Assembly: GCF_030063355.1 (NCBI RefSeq)
Contig: NZ_JASISZ010000022.1
Location: forward strand, 30,618 to 94,617
Direction of reading: 5' to 3'
DNA from: Streptomyces sp. PH10-H1
GTDB lineage: Bacteria; Actinomycetota; Actinomycetes; Streptomycetales; Streptomycetaceae
DNA: 64,000 nucleotides
Shown: positions 1-8,442 of the stretch, one piece after another
Numbering within the stretch: the first letter of the stretch is position 1
Layout: every line of letters starts with the position of its first letter
Program-made: the position numbers and the translations under genes
Notes under the pieces: model-generated
Seen by the model: only the letters and a program-made list of their open reading frames with translations
What the model was told of the DNA's origin: nothing
Databases searched by the model: none

Positions 1-1995
1 CGCCCCCGGGCCCCCGAGAGGGGGGCGGCCCGCCCGGTCCAGGTCGACGGCAGTTGGCGTCTCGGTGCGCTCAGAGGGCGGCATCTCAAGCCCACCGCCG
101 AATTCGTGGGTGCCGCCGTACGCATCGAAACCCGTCGCCGCAAGCTGGCCGAACTTGACGTCTGGCTCGCGGAGGCCGGTCAACAGCTCACCGGCGCACG
201 CCGAGAACTGGATCGCCTCGATGCCCAACGCCCGGCCCTGGCCGACGCACTGCGGAGATTCCCCCCTTCCCGCCTGCTCTCCAACGCCTGGAACGAGGCC
301 ATCGGCAGGGAATCCGACCTCCGAGTCCTGACCAGCAAGGCGTCGACGGCCGCCCGCACGGCCGAGGGGGCCCGCACCCGCGCGGCGAGAGCTCGCGGCG
401 CGGCCGAAGCCGCCGCGACCGCGAACGACCTGCCCACCGACACCGAGGCCCTGGAACGCATCGACACCGCGCTGGCAACCGTACACAGCGGCCTCGTACG
501 TCTGTCCAGAGCGGTCCAGGGCACGATCAAAAGATCCGACACCGAGCGATCCGCACTGGAGGCGTATGAAAAGGCACACGCAGACCGTCTCCGGGCGGAG
601 GGTGACTACCAGTCCCGGCTCGACGTACTCCGCCCCGCCCGCACGGAGCTGGCCACCCTCGAAGAGGCCGTCGGATCGGCCGAAAGCGAGATCCTGGACC
701 GGGAGGAAGCGGCGAAGGAACGGATCGTGGCGGCACTCAGTGCCCGTCCCAAGGCCCAGCACATCATGGATGAACTCCGGGAGAGCCGGGCCCGAGCCGA
801 GGAAGCGGAGAAGGGACTTCGCGAGGACTTGGCACGCCAGGAGTCCGCGGTGATCGACGCCGGCAACGCCCTGCGCGGGGCCCTCGCCCGCCCGGAGGTC
901 CTCCGCGGTGCCGGATGGGACCGGACAGCCCTGTCGGAGAGCTCCGCGGACCTGCTCGTGGAGGACGCCCGTGCCAGAATCCGGGCCCTGCGTGAACTGG
1001 CGAACGCGGTCAACGCACGGCTGGAGCGTTCGGACGACGACGTGTCCGACAACACGCTGATGAGGCGGTACGACGTACTGCGTGACGCGCTCGCCGGCGG
1101 CTACGACGCACAGCTGGACGAGCGCGAAGGGATCAAGGTCTGCCGCCTCCTGGACGACCACGGTTCCCACGACGTCGCCGTCGTGGGAGAGCGGATCGCC
1201 ACCCAGGCCGCCGAGGCCCGCGGCCGGCTCACCGAGCGCGAACGCGAGGTCTTCCAGCGCTTTCTCGCCGGCGAACTCGGCGATCACCTGTCGACGCAGG
1301 TCATCACTGCTGCCAACCTGGTGGCAGCGCTCAACGCCACGCTCAAGACGGTCCGTACATCGCACGGCCTGGGCGTAGAGCTGCAATGGAAACTCGACGA
1401 GGACGTCGACGCGGACGTGCGTGCGGCCGTCGAGCTGCTCCGCAGCTCCTCGGGTCTCCGGACCCGCGAGCAGACGGAACAGCTCCGGGAAGTACTGCAA
1501 CGACGGATCGAGGACGCCCGCAGGGCCGACCCGTCGGCCGGCTACGCCGCCCATCTGCGTACCGCGCTGGACTATCGTGACTGGTTCCGCTTCCACACCT
1601 TCGTGGTCGAGGACGCAGCCCCGGGCCGCAAGCGCCGGCTGACCAGTCGCACCGGCCTCAGCCAGGGCGAGCAGCGCGTGCTCTCCTATCTCATACTCTT
1701 CGCCGCAGCCGCCGCCCACTTCACCACCCTCGGCGAATCCGCCCCGCACGCACCGCGGTTGATCCTCCTCGACGACGCCTTCGCCAAGGTCGACGAGCCC
1801 ACCCACGGACGGCTCGGCCGGATCCTCGTCGATCTCGATCTCGACTTCGTGCTGACCAGCGAACGACTCATGGGCAATTGGCCCGAGGTGCCGTCCCTGC
1901 ACATCTACGAGTGCCTGCGTGATCCTCATGTACGCGGCGTGGCCACCCTGCACTACACCTGGAACGGCCGCCATCGGCGCCTGGTGTCCGTATGA
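1..1995 (+). CDS. jetC: Wadjet SMC-like ATPase JetC, C-terminal part (5' partial)
   Basis: This is the C-terminal 664 residues of the SMC-like motor of a Wadjet (JetABCD) system, which recognises and cleaves small circular DNA such as plasmids. The frame is open from base 1, so the true start lies upstream and GTG at 106 is only an internal Val. Ala/Arg/Glu-rich stretches with heptad character (about bases 120-1000) look like a coiled-coil arm. The C-terminal ATPase head follows, with ABC signature LSQGEQRV near 1660-1683 and Walker B LILLDDAFAKVDE near 1762-1800. Walker A must lie before the window. The stop overlaps the next start (ATGA), so the two genes are translationally coupled. The family match (TIGR02680-type, DUF2397/2398/2399 lineage of Wadjet) is from memory of those proteins. 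Confidence 0.85.
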   Translation, partial: RPRAPERGAARPVQVDGSWRLGALRGRHLKPTAEFVGAAVRIETRRRKLAELDVWLAEAGQQLTGARRELDRLDAQRPALADALRRFPPSRLLSNAWNEAIGRESDLRVLTSKASTAARTAEGARTRAARARGAAEAAATANDLPTDTEALERIDTALATVHSGLVRLSRAVQGTIKRSDTERSALEAYEKAHADRLRAEGDYQSRLDVLRPARTELATLEEAVGSAESEILDREEAAKERIVAALSARPKAQHIMDELRESRARAEEAEKGLREDLARQESAVIDAGNALRGALARPEVLRGAGWDRTALSESSADLLVEDARARIRALRELANAVNARLERSDDDVSDNTLMRRYDVLRDALAGGYDAQLDEREGIKVCRLLDDHGSHDVAVVGERIATQAAEARGRLTEREREVFQRFLAGELGDHLSTQVITAANLVAALNATLKTVRTSHGLGVELQWKLDEDVDADVRAAVELLRSSSGLRTREQTEQLREVLQRRIEDARRADPSAGYAAHLRTALDYRDWFRFHTFVVEDAAPGRKRRLTSRTGLSQGEQRVLSYLILFAAAAAHFTTLGESAPHAPRLILLDDAFAKVDEPTHGRLGRILVDLDLDFVLTSERLMGNWPEVPSLHIYECLRDPHVRGVATLHYTWNGRHRRLVSV

Positions 1996-3254
1996 GCACG
2001 CTGCCCGCCGAGACACGGACCTGGCTGGCCGGTCCCGGCCTCCACCGGCTGTGGAACGGGACGCGCAAACGCCTGGAGAGCAACGGCCTCCAGGCAACCG
2101 GATCGCTAAAAGTAGCCGGCCTCAACGCACAGGAGCGGACTGCTCTGTCCCAGCTCCTCGGCAGGACGCTGACAACCACCACAGTGACTGTGCGGCTCGA
2201 CGAGTTGGACGCACGTCTGCGGGCTTCGGCCGCCGGCGCCGGACTGGTGGACACCCTCCAGGCGCTCGGACCGGACCTCACTGATCGCCGGGCCGACCGG
2301 GCAGCGGCCGAAACCCGACGCGAACATGTGTGGTCCTCGGTCTCCGATTCCTTGCGCGCGTCCGCTCTCGGCGGCGAGGACTGGGCCCAGCAGTGGTACG
2401 ACGGGCTCCGCCGATCGGGCGTGCCCAGAGGCGTGACTCCTAAGGCCGCGGTACCGACCCTCCAGCAGGCAGTACAGATCCTCACTCTGCTGCTGGGACC
2501 GGCAAGAGCGGTCGTACGCGGCCGGGGTGAGATCGCCGCTGAAGCGACCGGGTCCGCGCATGGACTGGACGACGGCACCTGGCTGGCGCGGCTCGTCCAG
2601 CGCGGCATCGCCCTCGCCCATGCCGCCGAGCTTCCCGACAACGCGGCCGGACGCCGCGCCCTGTGGCGGCTTGCAGGCGTCACCCCGGACGAGGTTTCCA
2701 GCACTGTCCTCGCCTACGGTCTGCGCCCGGAGGGCGACAGTTGGCGCGAACGGGCCCTGCGGGAACGGACCGAGAACTACGCCGAAATCCACCTCACCTT
2801 GCGCGACCTGCACGTCCTGCGGCCGACCATGGCGCCTGGCACGCTCATCCGTATCTGCGAGAACCCCCGGGTGGTGGAGGCCGCGGCGGATGCCGCGTGC
2901 ACGCAGCCGCTCGTCTGCACATCAGGCAGCGCCTCCACCGCGGTCCTGACCCTCCTCGACGCCCTCGCCGCCACCGGCTGCCGTTTCGCCTATCACGGCG
3001 ACTTCGACTGGCCCGGCATCGCCTTGGCCAACCGGATCATCCGCCGCTACGACGCGGACCCGTGGCGTCTGCGGGCCGAGGACTACGAACGCCTCGCCGC
3101 CCGCACCCAGGCCCAGGGCGTCCCACAGCTCCCACTGTCAGGCCAACCAGTCGATGCCGACTGGGACGCCGACCTCGCACCCACCATGGAAGGGCTGAGC
3201 ATCGCCCTCCATGAGGAGGCCACTCTCGACCAACTGGTGGAAGATCTGGGCTGA
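1992..3254 (+). CDS. jetD: Wadjet nuclease subunit JetD (DUF3323/DUF2399, Toprim)
   Basis: A 420-residue protein matching the TIGR02679-type JetD subunit, the topoisomerase VI-like nuclease that cuts plasmid DNA gripped by the JetABC loop extruder. The Toprim-like catalytic features are visible: an acidic residue in RICENPRVVEA (about residue 288) and the acidic pair in YHGDFDWPGIALAN (about residues 334-347). The N-terminal half is the helical DUF3323-like region. The start ATG overlaps the jetC stop by 4 bases. Nothing in this window encodes JetA or JetB, which normally precede jetC, so the rest of the operon should lie to the left. No promoter is visible before this gene, in line with transcription from upstream. 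Confidence 0.85.
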   Translation: MSTLPAETRTWLAGPGLHRLWNGTRKRLESNGLQATGSLKVAGLNAQERTALSQLLGRTLTTTTVTVRLDELDARLRASAAGAGLVDTLQALGPDLTDRRADRAAAETRREHVWSSVSDSLRASALGGEDWAQQWYDGLRRSGVPRGVTPKAAVPTLQQAVQILTLLLGPARAVVRGRGEIAAEATGSAHGLDDGTWLARLVQRGIALAHAAELPDNAAGRRALWRLAGVTPDEVSSTVLAYGLRPEGDSWRERALRERTENYAEIHLTLRDLHVLRPTMAPGTLIRICENPRVVEAAADAACTQPLVCTSGSASTAVLTLLDALAATGCRFAYHGDFDWPGIALANRIIRRYDADPWRLRAEDYERLAARTQAQGVPQLPLSGQPVDADWDADLAPTMEGLSIALHEEATLDQLVEDLG

Positions 3255-3358
3255 ATCCGCACGCCCGGCGTCACAGCCCGAGTGCCCGTCCGTGCGCGCG
3301 GCATCCCCTCATTTGGTGCGGCCGGACTTCGGCTCTGCAGTCTCGTCCAGTCACCGCC

Positions 3359-3781
3359 CTACCCGAGGAAGCTCAGCCGCACCTGCCGATTCACATTGTC
3401 CTTATTCGTGTCAACGAGGACGACGGACTGCCAGGTTCCCAGTTCCAGGTGGCCGGCGATCACCGGGAGTGTGGCGTGCGGTGGGACGAGGGCGGGGAGG
3501 ACGTGGTCGCGGCCGTGGCCCGGGCTGCCGTGGCGGTGGCGCCAGCGGTCGTCGGCGGGGAGCAGGTCGTGCAGTGCGGTCAGCAGGTCGTCGTCGCTGC
3601 CGGCTCCGGTCTCGATGACGGCGATGCCCGCGGTCGCGTGCGGGACGAAGACGTTGAGCAGCCCGTCACGGCCGGAGGCCACCTCGTCGAGGAACGCGGC
3701 GCAGGCGGCGGTGAGATCGTGGACCGTCTCGGCGGAGCCGGTCGTGATGTCGAGGGCGCGGGTGGTGAATGCGTCGGCCAT
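3359..3781 (-). CDS. YjbQ/UPF0047 family protein
   Basis: A 140-residue single-domain protein of the YjbQ (UPF0047) family, some members of which have weak thiamine-phosphate synthase activity; the physiological role is unsettled. The family signatures are present: [17 protein letters not shown] in the middle and [17 protein letters not shown] near the C-terminus, including the conserved His and Glu residues. Length fits the family (about 130-145). I chose ATG at 3781, which gives MADAFTT; a GTG at 3799 would add six residues. The gene is convergent with jetD, with 104 bases between the stops that contain nothing recognisable. Confidence 0.85.
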   Translation of the reverse strand: MADAFTTRALDITTGSAETVHDLTAACAAFLDEVASGRDGLLNVFVPHATAGIAVIETGAGSDDDLLTALHDLLPADDRWRHRHGSPGHGRDHVLPALVPPHATLPVIAGHLELGTWQSVVLVDTNKDNVNRQVRLSFLG

Positions 3782-3878
3782 GACTCCATGGTCGCCCACA
3801 TATGTGAGATTCGCGTCCGAGTGGCGAGATGCCGTCCTCCGCCACCGCGCCGCGCTCCTACGGAAAGGCCTCCTCCTG

Positions 3879-4571
3879 ATCTCCGTCCACCTGCACTGGT
3901 TCCTGCCGACGGGCGGCGACGGCCGGACCCTGGTCGACCGCCACGCCTACGCCGACGGCGGCATCAAGCGTTCGCGCATCACCCCGATCAGCGGGATCCG
4001 CGCGCCCGACATCGACTGTCTGGCGCAGATCGCCCGCGCCGCCCAGCAGGCTCTCGGCAAGAGCGAGTCGGTGGGCAAGCAGCGGATGCTGGCGCTGCAC
4101 GGCGGCTCCCGCGACAAGCTGGAGATCTCCCCCAACCTGTGGGCGGGGGTCGGGCTGGTGCGCGGCGGCGCGGGCACCGCGCCGGTCGGCAACCACTCCG
4201 AGGTCGCGGACCGGATCGAGGAGTATCACGCCCTGGGCGTCGACCACTTCGTGCTCTCCGGCCATCCGCACCTGGAGGAGGCGTACTGGTTCGGCGAGGG
4301 CGTGACGCCCGAACTGGCCGCGCGCGGCCTGCTCGCCACCGTCCCCGGCTCCCCGCTGCTGGGCGTTCCCGCCACCAACGGCCGTCCGGCGTCCGCGCCG
4401 GGCGGCGCGCCGCTGCTGCTCTCCGGGGGGGCGGTGAGCAGCGGCGGTACCCCGCGGCTGCCCGCCCTCGCCCGGGGCGGGCAGCCGCATCCCAATTGGT
4501 CTGGACCAATAGCCTGTTGTCGGGATACCCTCCCACTGCCGCCGGGCGCCAAAGGGGGACAGCCGACGTGA
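3879..4571 (+). pseudogene. ssuD-like alkanesulfonate monooxygenase, internally deleted remnant
   Basis: The frame begins like SsuD ([15 protein letters not shown] near 3888-3932) and about 45 residues later jumps straight to the SsuD C-terminal region ([10 protein letters not shown], then [20 protein letters not shown] near 4123-4180, then [14 protein letters not shown]). Compared with the roughly 380-residue FMNH2-dependent enzyme, some 200 central residues are missing, including most of the flavin and substrate barrel, without loss of frame. The expected start codon is ATC at 3879 (ATG in relatives), preceded by a good ribosome site GGAAAGG at 3862-3868. After the family homology ends near 4340 the frame runs on through the promoter of the next locus to 4571, so the natural end is also lost. 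The remnant cannot be a working monooxygenase. Confidence 0.75.
4495..4531 (+). promoter_or_regulatory. DasR-like operator (dre) overlapping a promoter
   Basis: ATTGGTCTGGACCAAT at 4495-4510 has perfect 7-base inverted arms and differs from the published DasR responsive element core TGGTCTAGACCA at one central base. DasR is the GntR-family N-acetylglucosamine repressor of Streptomyces. A possible promoter overlaps it: TGGACC at 4502-4507 and TACCCT at 4526-4531, 18 bases apart. It lies about 57 bases before the GTG of the GH3 remnant, which also keeps a ribosome site AAAGGGGGA at 4551-4559. Confidence 0.6.
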
Positions 4572-4960
4572 ATACCCTGCACCGTATCGCCGCACTGGTC
4601 GACGCGTGCCTGCTCCCCGCCTGCCGCAGCGAGCGGCTGCCGGACTGGATACGGTCCGGGCTCGACCGTGGCATGCCGGGAGTGGTCGCCTACGGAAGCA
4701 CCCCCGAGGCCTGCCTGCGGATCACCGGTGCACTGCACGATCTCCTCCCCGACGCGCTCAGCGGGCGCCCCGGCGTCGCCCAGAGCGTTGGCAGCGGCGG
4801 TTCCGCTGCCGCCGAACTGGTCGGACTGGGAGCCAACTTCCACCTCGGCGTACGGCCCGGGCTGCGCGCCGACGCCCGCCTCGACTCCAGCTCCCGCTTC
4901 GGCCACCATCCGCTGACACCCCGCGGGAAGCTTTCCGTACCACCCGAGGTTGGTAGAAAC
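4568..4960 (+). pseudogene. GH3-like (beta-N-acetylglucosaminidase-type) N-terminal remnant
   Basis: GTG at 4568 follows a clear ribosome site and opens about 65 residues that resemble the start of streptomycete GH3 glycosidases (VDACLLPACRSERLPDW, then RGMPGVVAYGS). The usual Asp/Glu-rich segment after this point is absent. A degraded match to the later stretch follows (AAELVGLGANFHLGV, then SSSRFG where the family has RSFG), after which similarity stops near 4910. No stop codon separates it from the flavoprotein frame downstream, so automatic callers may fuse the two into a 520-residue protein. The DasR-like operator upstream fits an original role in N-acetylglucosamine or chitin-derived sugar release. 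The family call is tentative; the truncation is clear only if that call is right. Confidence 0.5.
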
Positions 4961-6130
4961 GTGAACGACTTGAGTGGGGCGCGCGAGGTCGACGTCGCCG
5001 TCATCGGGGCCGGACAGGCAGGCCTGTCCGGCGCGTACTTCCTCGGCCGTGCCGGGTTCCGGCCCGACGAGGGCTTCGCCGTACTGGACCACTCCCCCGG
5101 CCCCGGCGGCGCCTGGCAGTTCCGCTGGCCCTCGCTCACCTACGCCAAGGCCCATGGCGTCCATGACCTGCCCGGCCTTCCCCTGACGGGCGCGGACCCG
5201 GCACGGCCCTCCGCCGAAGTGGTCTCCGCGTACTTCGACCGCTACGAGCGCGCCTTCGACCTGCGCGTCCACCGCCCGGTGAACGTATCGGCGGTCCGCA
5301 AGGCGGGCGACGGACGGCTGCTCGTCGAGACGGACGCGGGCACCTGGTCCGCGCGTGCGCTGATCAACGCCTCCGGCACCTGGGACCGGCCGTTCCTCCC
5401 GCACTACCCGGGCCAGGAGACCTTCCGCGGACGGCAGCTGCACACCGCCGGTTACCGGGGTGCCGCGGAGTTCACCGGTAAGCGCGTGATCGTCGTCGGC
5501 GGCGGAACCTCCGCCGTGCAGCTGCTGATGGAACTGGCCGAGGTCGCCGACACCACCTGGGTCACCCGCCGTCCGCCGCTCTTCCGCAGCCGGCCGTTCG
5601 ACGAGGAGTGGGGCCGGGCCGCGATCGCCCTCGTCGAGGAGCGGGTCAGGGCCGGCTTGCCGCCCCAGAGCGTGGTCAGCGTCACCGGTCTGGCGGCCAC
5701 CGAGGCGGTCCGTGCCGCCCAGGCGCGCGGGATCCTCGACCCGCTGCCGGTGTTCGACCGCGTCACCGAGCACGGCGTCGCCTGGAACGACGGCCGCGAA
5801 CTGGACGCCGACGTCATCCTGTGGGCCACCGGCTTCCGCGCCGCCCTCGACCACCTCGCACCGCTGCGACTGCGCGAGCCCGGCGGCGGCATCCGCCTGG
5901 ACGGCACCACCCGGGTCGCCAAGGACCCCCGCATCCACCTCATCGGCTACGGGCCCTCCGCCAGCACCATCGGCGCCAACCGGGCGGGGCGCACCGCGGT
6001 CCGCGAGATCCGCCGATTCCTCGCGACCGGTTCGGACGGATCAAACGGGTCGAACGGTTCAGACGGACGGGACGGATCGCACAGGACGGCCGGGCCCGCG
6101 CCCATGCGCTCCCCCGCCCTGGTGCACTGA
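4961..6130 (+). CDS. flavin-containing monooxygenase / NAD(P)-binding oxidoreductase
   Basis: A 389-residue soluble two-dinucleotide-binding flavoprotein. The FAD Rossmann motif is VIGAGQAGLSGAYFLG near residues 12-27, the NADPH motif VIVVGGGTSAVQ near 175-186, and the ATGFR motif typical of flavin monooxygenases near 290. It resembles the ArsO/YhiN-like FMOs that oxygenate small nucleophilic substrates; no substrate can be named. GTG at 4961 was chosen because GAGG at 4946-4949 precedes it and the Rossmann fold begins right after. The C-terminal tail is a low-complexity Gly/Ser/Asn/Asp run (GSDGSNGSNGSDGRDGS), probably disordered. The frame is open upstream into the GH3 remnant, so it may share that promoter. 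Confidence 0.8.
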   Translation: MNDLSGAREVDVAVIGAGQAGLSGAYFLGRAGFRPDEGFAVLDHSPGPGGAWQFRWPSLTYAKAHGVHDLPGLPLTGADPARPSAEVVSAYFDRYERAFDLRVHRPVNVSAVRKAGDGRLLVETDAGTWSARALINASGTWDRPFLPHYPGQETFRGRQLHTAGYRGAAEFTGKRVIVVGGGTSAVQLLMELAEVADTTWVTRRPPLFRSRPFDEEWGRAAIALVEERVRAGLPPQSVVSVTGLAATEAVRAAQARGILDPLPVFDRVTEHGVAWNDGRELDADVILWATGFRAALDHLAPLRLREPGGGIRLDGTTRVAKDPRIHLIGYGPSASTIGANRAGRTAVREIRRFLATGSDGSNGSNGSDGRDGSHRTAGPAPMRSPALVH

Positions 6131-6149
6131 ACGCACGACACAGCGAAAA

Positions 6150-6160
6150 ACATCCGATGT
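6150..6160. promoter_or_regulatory. short palindrome before lutA, possible operator
   Basis: ACATCCGATGT is a perfect 5-base inverted repeat around one base, 40 bases before the lutA start. A possible -35 TTCACA lies at 6165-6170, but no convincing -10 follows. Lactate operons are often controlled by FadR-type GntR or LutR regulators; no such regulator is encoded here, so the assignment is a guess from position. Confidence 0.3.
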
Positions 6161-6199
6161 CTGCTTCACACCACCCCGGCACTACGGCAGTATGAGGCC

Positions 6200-6970
6200 A
6201 TGCGCGTAGCACTCTTCGTCACCTGCGTGAACGACCTTCTCTACCCGGACACCGGCCGGGCAACCGTCGCGCTGCTCGAACGGCTGGGGGTGGACGTCGA
6301 CTTTCCCGTGGCGCAGACCTGCTGCGGACAGCCGCAGTTCAACACCGGATACCGGCATGAGACCGAGCCGCTGGTGCGCCGGTTCACCGCCGCGTTCGAC
6401 GGCTACGACTACATCGTGACCCCGTCCGGATCCTGTGTGGCGATGGTGCGCGACAACTATCCGCGTATCGGGGCGAAGGCCGCTGCCGAGGGACGCGGCG
6501 GTGAACTCGCGGCCGCGGCGGCATCCGTGGTGCCCAGGACGTACGAGCTGACCGAATTCCTGGTGGACGTGCTGAAGGTGACCGACGTCGGGGCGTACTT
6601 CCCGCACACGGTCACCTACCACCCCACCTGCCACGGGCTGCGGGCACTGGGGCTCGGCCGGCGCCCGCTCGCGCTGCTGGAGAACGTCAGGGGGCTGCGG
6701 CTGCGGGAGCTGGAGGGCGCGGAGGAGTGCTGCGGCTTCGGGGGCACGTTCGCTGTCAAGAACGCGGCGGTGTCCGCCGCGATGGGCGCGGACAAGACCC
6801 GGCACATCGGCGAGACCGGGGCCGCCGCGGTCTGCACCGTCGACAACTCCTGTCTGACGCACATCGGCGGCACGCTGGCCCGGGAGGGCTCGACGGTCCG
6901 GCCGGTGCACATCGCCGAGATCCTCGCCGCAACGGAGGACCACCCCTACCCGATGGAAGAGATCCGATGA
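6200..6970 (+). CDS. lutA: L-lactate utilisation protein LutA, cysteine-rich Fe-S subunit
   Basis: A 256-residue cytoplasmic protein with two copies of the cysteine-rich CCG domain (CCGQPQF near residue 41; TCHGLRALG near 142 and ECCGFGGTF near 176). In the LutABC complex this subunit resembles the heterodisulfide-reductase and glycolate-oxidase iron-sulfur subunits and helps oxidise L-lactate to pyruvate. Length is normal. A close GAGG lies at 6194-6197. It is first in a three-gene operon in which every junction is an ATGA overlap, indicating translational coupling and fixed stoichiometry. Confidence 0.92.
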   Translation: MRVALFVTCVNDLLYPDTGRATVALLERLGVDVDFPVAQTCCGQPQFNTGYRHETEPLVRRFTAAFDGYDYIVTPSGSCVAMVRDNYPRIGAKAAAEGRGGELAAAAASVVPRTYELTEFLVDVLKVTDVGAYFPHTVTYHPTCHGLRALGLGRRPLALLENVRGLRLRELEGAEECCGFGGTFAVKNAAVSAAMGADKTRHIGETGAAAVCTVDNSCLTHIGGTLAREGSTVRPVHIAEILAATEDHPYPMEEIR

Positions 6971-8442
6971 GCGGCACATATCTGGGCATGCCGGCCTTCC
7001 CCGAGGCGGCCGAGAAATCCACCCGGGACACCCGGCTGCGCGGCAATCTGCGGCATGCGACGCACACCATCCGCGTCAAACGCGCCGTGGCGGTGGCCGA
7101 GTTGGCGGACTGGCCGCAGCTGAGGGCCGCCGGAGCCGCCGTCAAGGACCGTACGCTGCGCCATCTCGACCACTACCTCGAGCAGTTGGAGGCGGCGGTC
7201 ACGGCCGCGGGCGGCCACGTCCACTGGGCGGCCGACGCCGAGGAGGCCAACCGGATCGTGACCGGACTCGTCCGCGCCACCGGCGAGACCGAGGTCGTCA
7301 AGGTCAAGTCGATGGCCACCCAGGAGATCGGCCTCAACGAAGCCCTCGCCCAGGCCGGGATCCGCGCCTACGAGACGGATCTCGCCGAGCTGATCGTGCA
7401 GCTCGGCGACGATCTCCCGTCGCACATCCTGGTCCCCGCGATCCACAAGAACCGGTCCGAGATCCGGGACATCTTCACCGAGCGGATGGGCGACTGGGGA
7501 CGGGCGGCGCCCGAAGGGCTGTCCGACCGGCCCGCCGACCTCGCCGAGGCGGCGCGGCTGCATCTGCGGGAGAAGTTCCTGCGGGCCAAGGTCGGCATCT
7601 CCGGCGCGAACTTCATGGTGGCCGAGACCGGCACCCTCGTCGTCCTGGAGTCCGAGGGGAACGGCCGGATGTGCCTGACCCTGCCCGAGACCCTCATCTC
7701 GGTCGTCGGCATCGAGAAGACCATCCCCACCTGGCAGGACCTGGAGATCTTCCTCCAGACCCTGCCCCGCTCCTCGACCGCCGAGCGGATGAACCCCTAT
7801 ACCTCGACGTGGACCGGCACCACCGACGGCGACGGGCCGCGGACCTTTCACCTCGTCCTGCTCGACAACGGCCGCACCGACACCCTCGCCGACACCGTCG
7901 GCCGCCAGGCGCTGCGCTGCATCCGCTGCTCCGCCTGTCTGAACGTCTGCCCGGTCTACGAGCGGGCCGGCGGCCATGCCTACGGCTCCGCCTATCCCGG
8001 CCCGATCGGCGCCATCCTCACCCCCCAACTGCGCGGGACCGCCTCGGCGCTGGACGCCTCGCTGCCGTACGCGTCGACGCTGTGCGGTGCCTGCTACGAG
8101 GTCTGCCCGGTCGCGATCGACATCCCCGAAGTCCTGGTTCATCTGCGGGAGCGGGTCGCCGAGGGCGGCCCGGTGACGCTGCGCGGCACGCGAGCCGTCA
8201 TCAAACCGGCCAAGGGGCACGCCGCCGAGCGGGCCGCGATGCGCGCCTCCCGCTGGACGCTCGACCATCCGGCCGCGCTCCGCGCCGGCCAGCGGCTGGC
8301 CGCCCGCACCCGGCGGCTGCACCCCAAGCGCCTGCCGGGGCCGGGCCGCGCCTGGTCCGCCACCCGCGACCTGCCGGCCGTGCCCGCCGAATCGTTCCGC
8401 GACTGGTGGCAGCGCACCCGCGGAGAGGGGACCACCACATGA
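6967..8442 (+). CDS. lutB: L-lactate utilisation protein LutB, ferredoxin-type subunit
   Basis: A 491-residue protein with the LUD domain in the N-terminal two thirds and two 4Fe-4S ferredoxin motifs after it (CIRCSACLNVCP near residues 318-329 and CGACYEVCP near 377-385). It is the central electron-transfer subunit of the LutABC lactate oxidising complex. Lysine- and glycine-rich LUD signatures such as VKVKSMATQEIGLNE and AETGTLVVLESEGNGR are intact. The start overlaps the lutA stop (ATGA at 6967) and its own stop overlaps lutC. Length matches the family. Confidence 0.92.
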   Translation: MSGTYLGMPAFPEAAEKSTRDTRLRGNLRHATHTIRVKRAVAVAELADWPQLRAAGAAVKDRTLRHLDHYLEQLEAAVTAAGGHVHWAADAEEANRIVTGLVRATGETEVVKVKSMATQEIGLNEALAQAGIRAYETDLAELIVQLGDDLPSHILVPAIHKNRSEIRDIFTERMGDWGRAAPEGLSDRPADLAEAARLHLREKFLRAKVGISGANFMVAETGTLVVLESEGNGRMCLTLPETLISVVGIEKTIPTWQDLEIFLQTLPRSSTAERMNPYTSTWTGTTDGDGPRTFHLVLLDNGRTDTLADTVGRQALRCIRCSACLNVCPVYERAGGHAYGSAYPGPIGAILTPQLRGTASALDASLPYASTLCGACYEVCPVAIDIPEVLVHLRERVAEGGPVTLRGTRAVIKPAKGHAAERAAMRASRWTLDHPAALRAGQRLAARTRRLHPKRLPGPGRAWSATRDLPAVPAESFRDWWQRTRGEGTTT

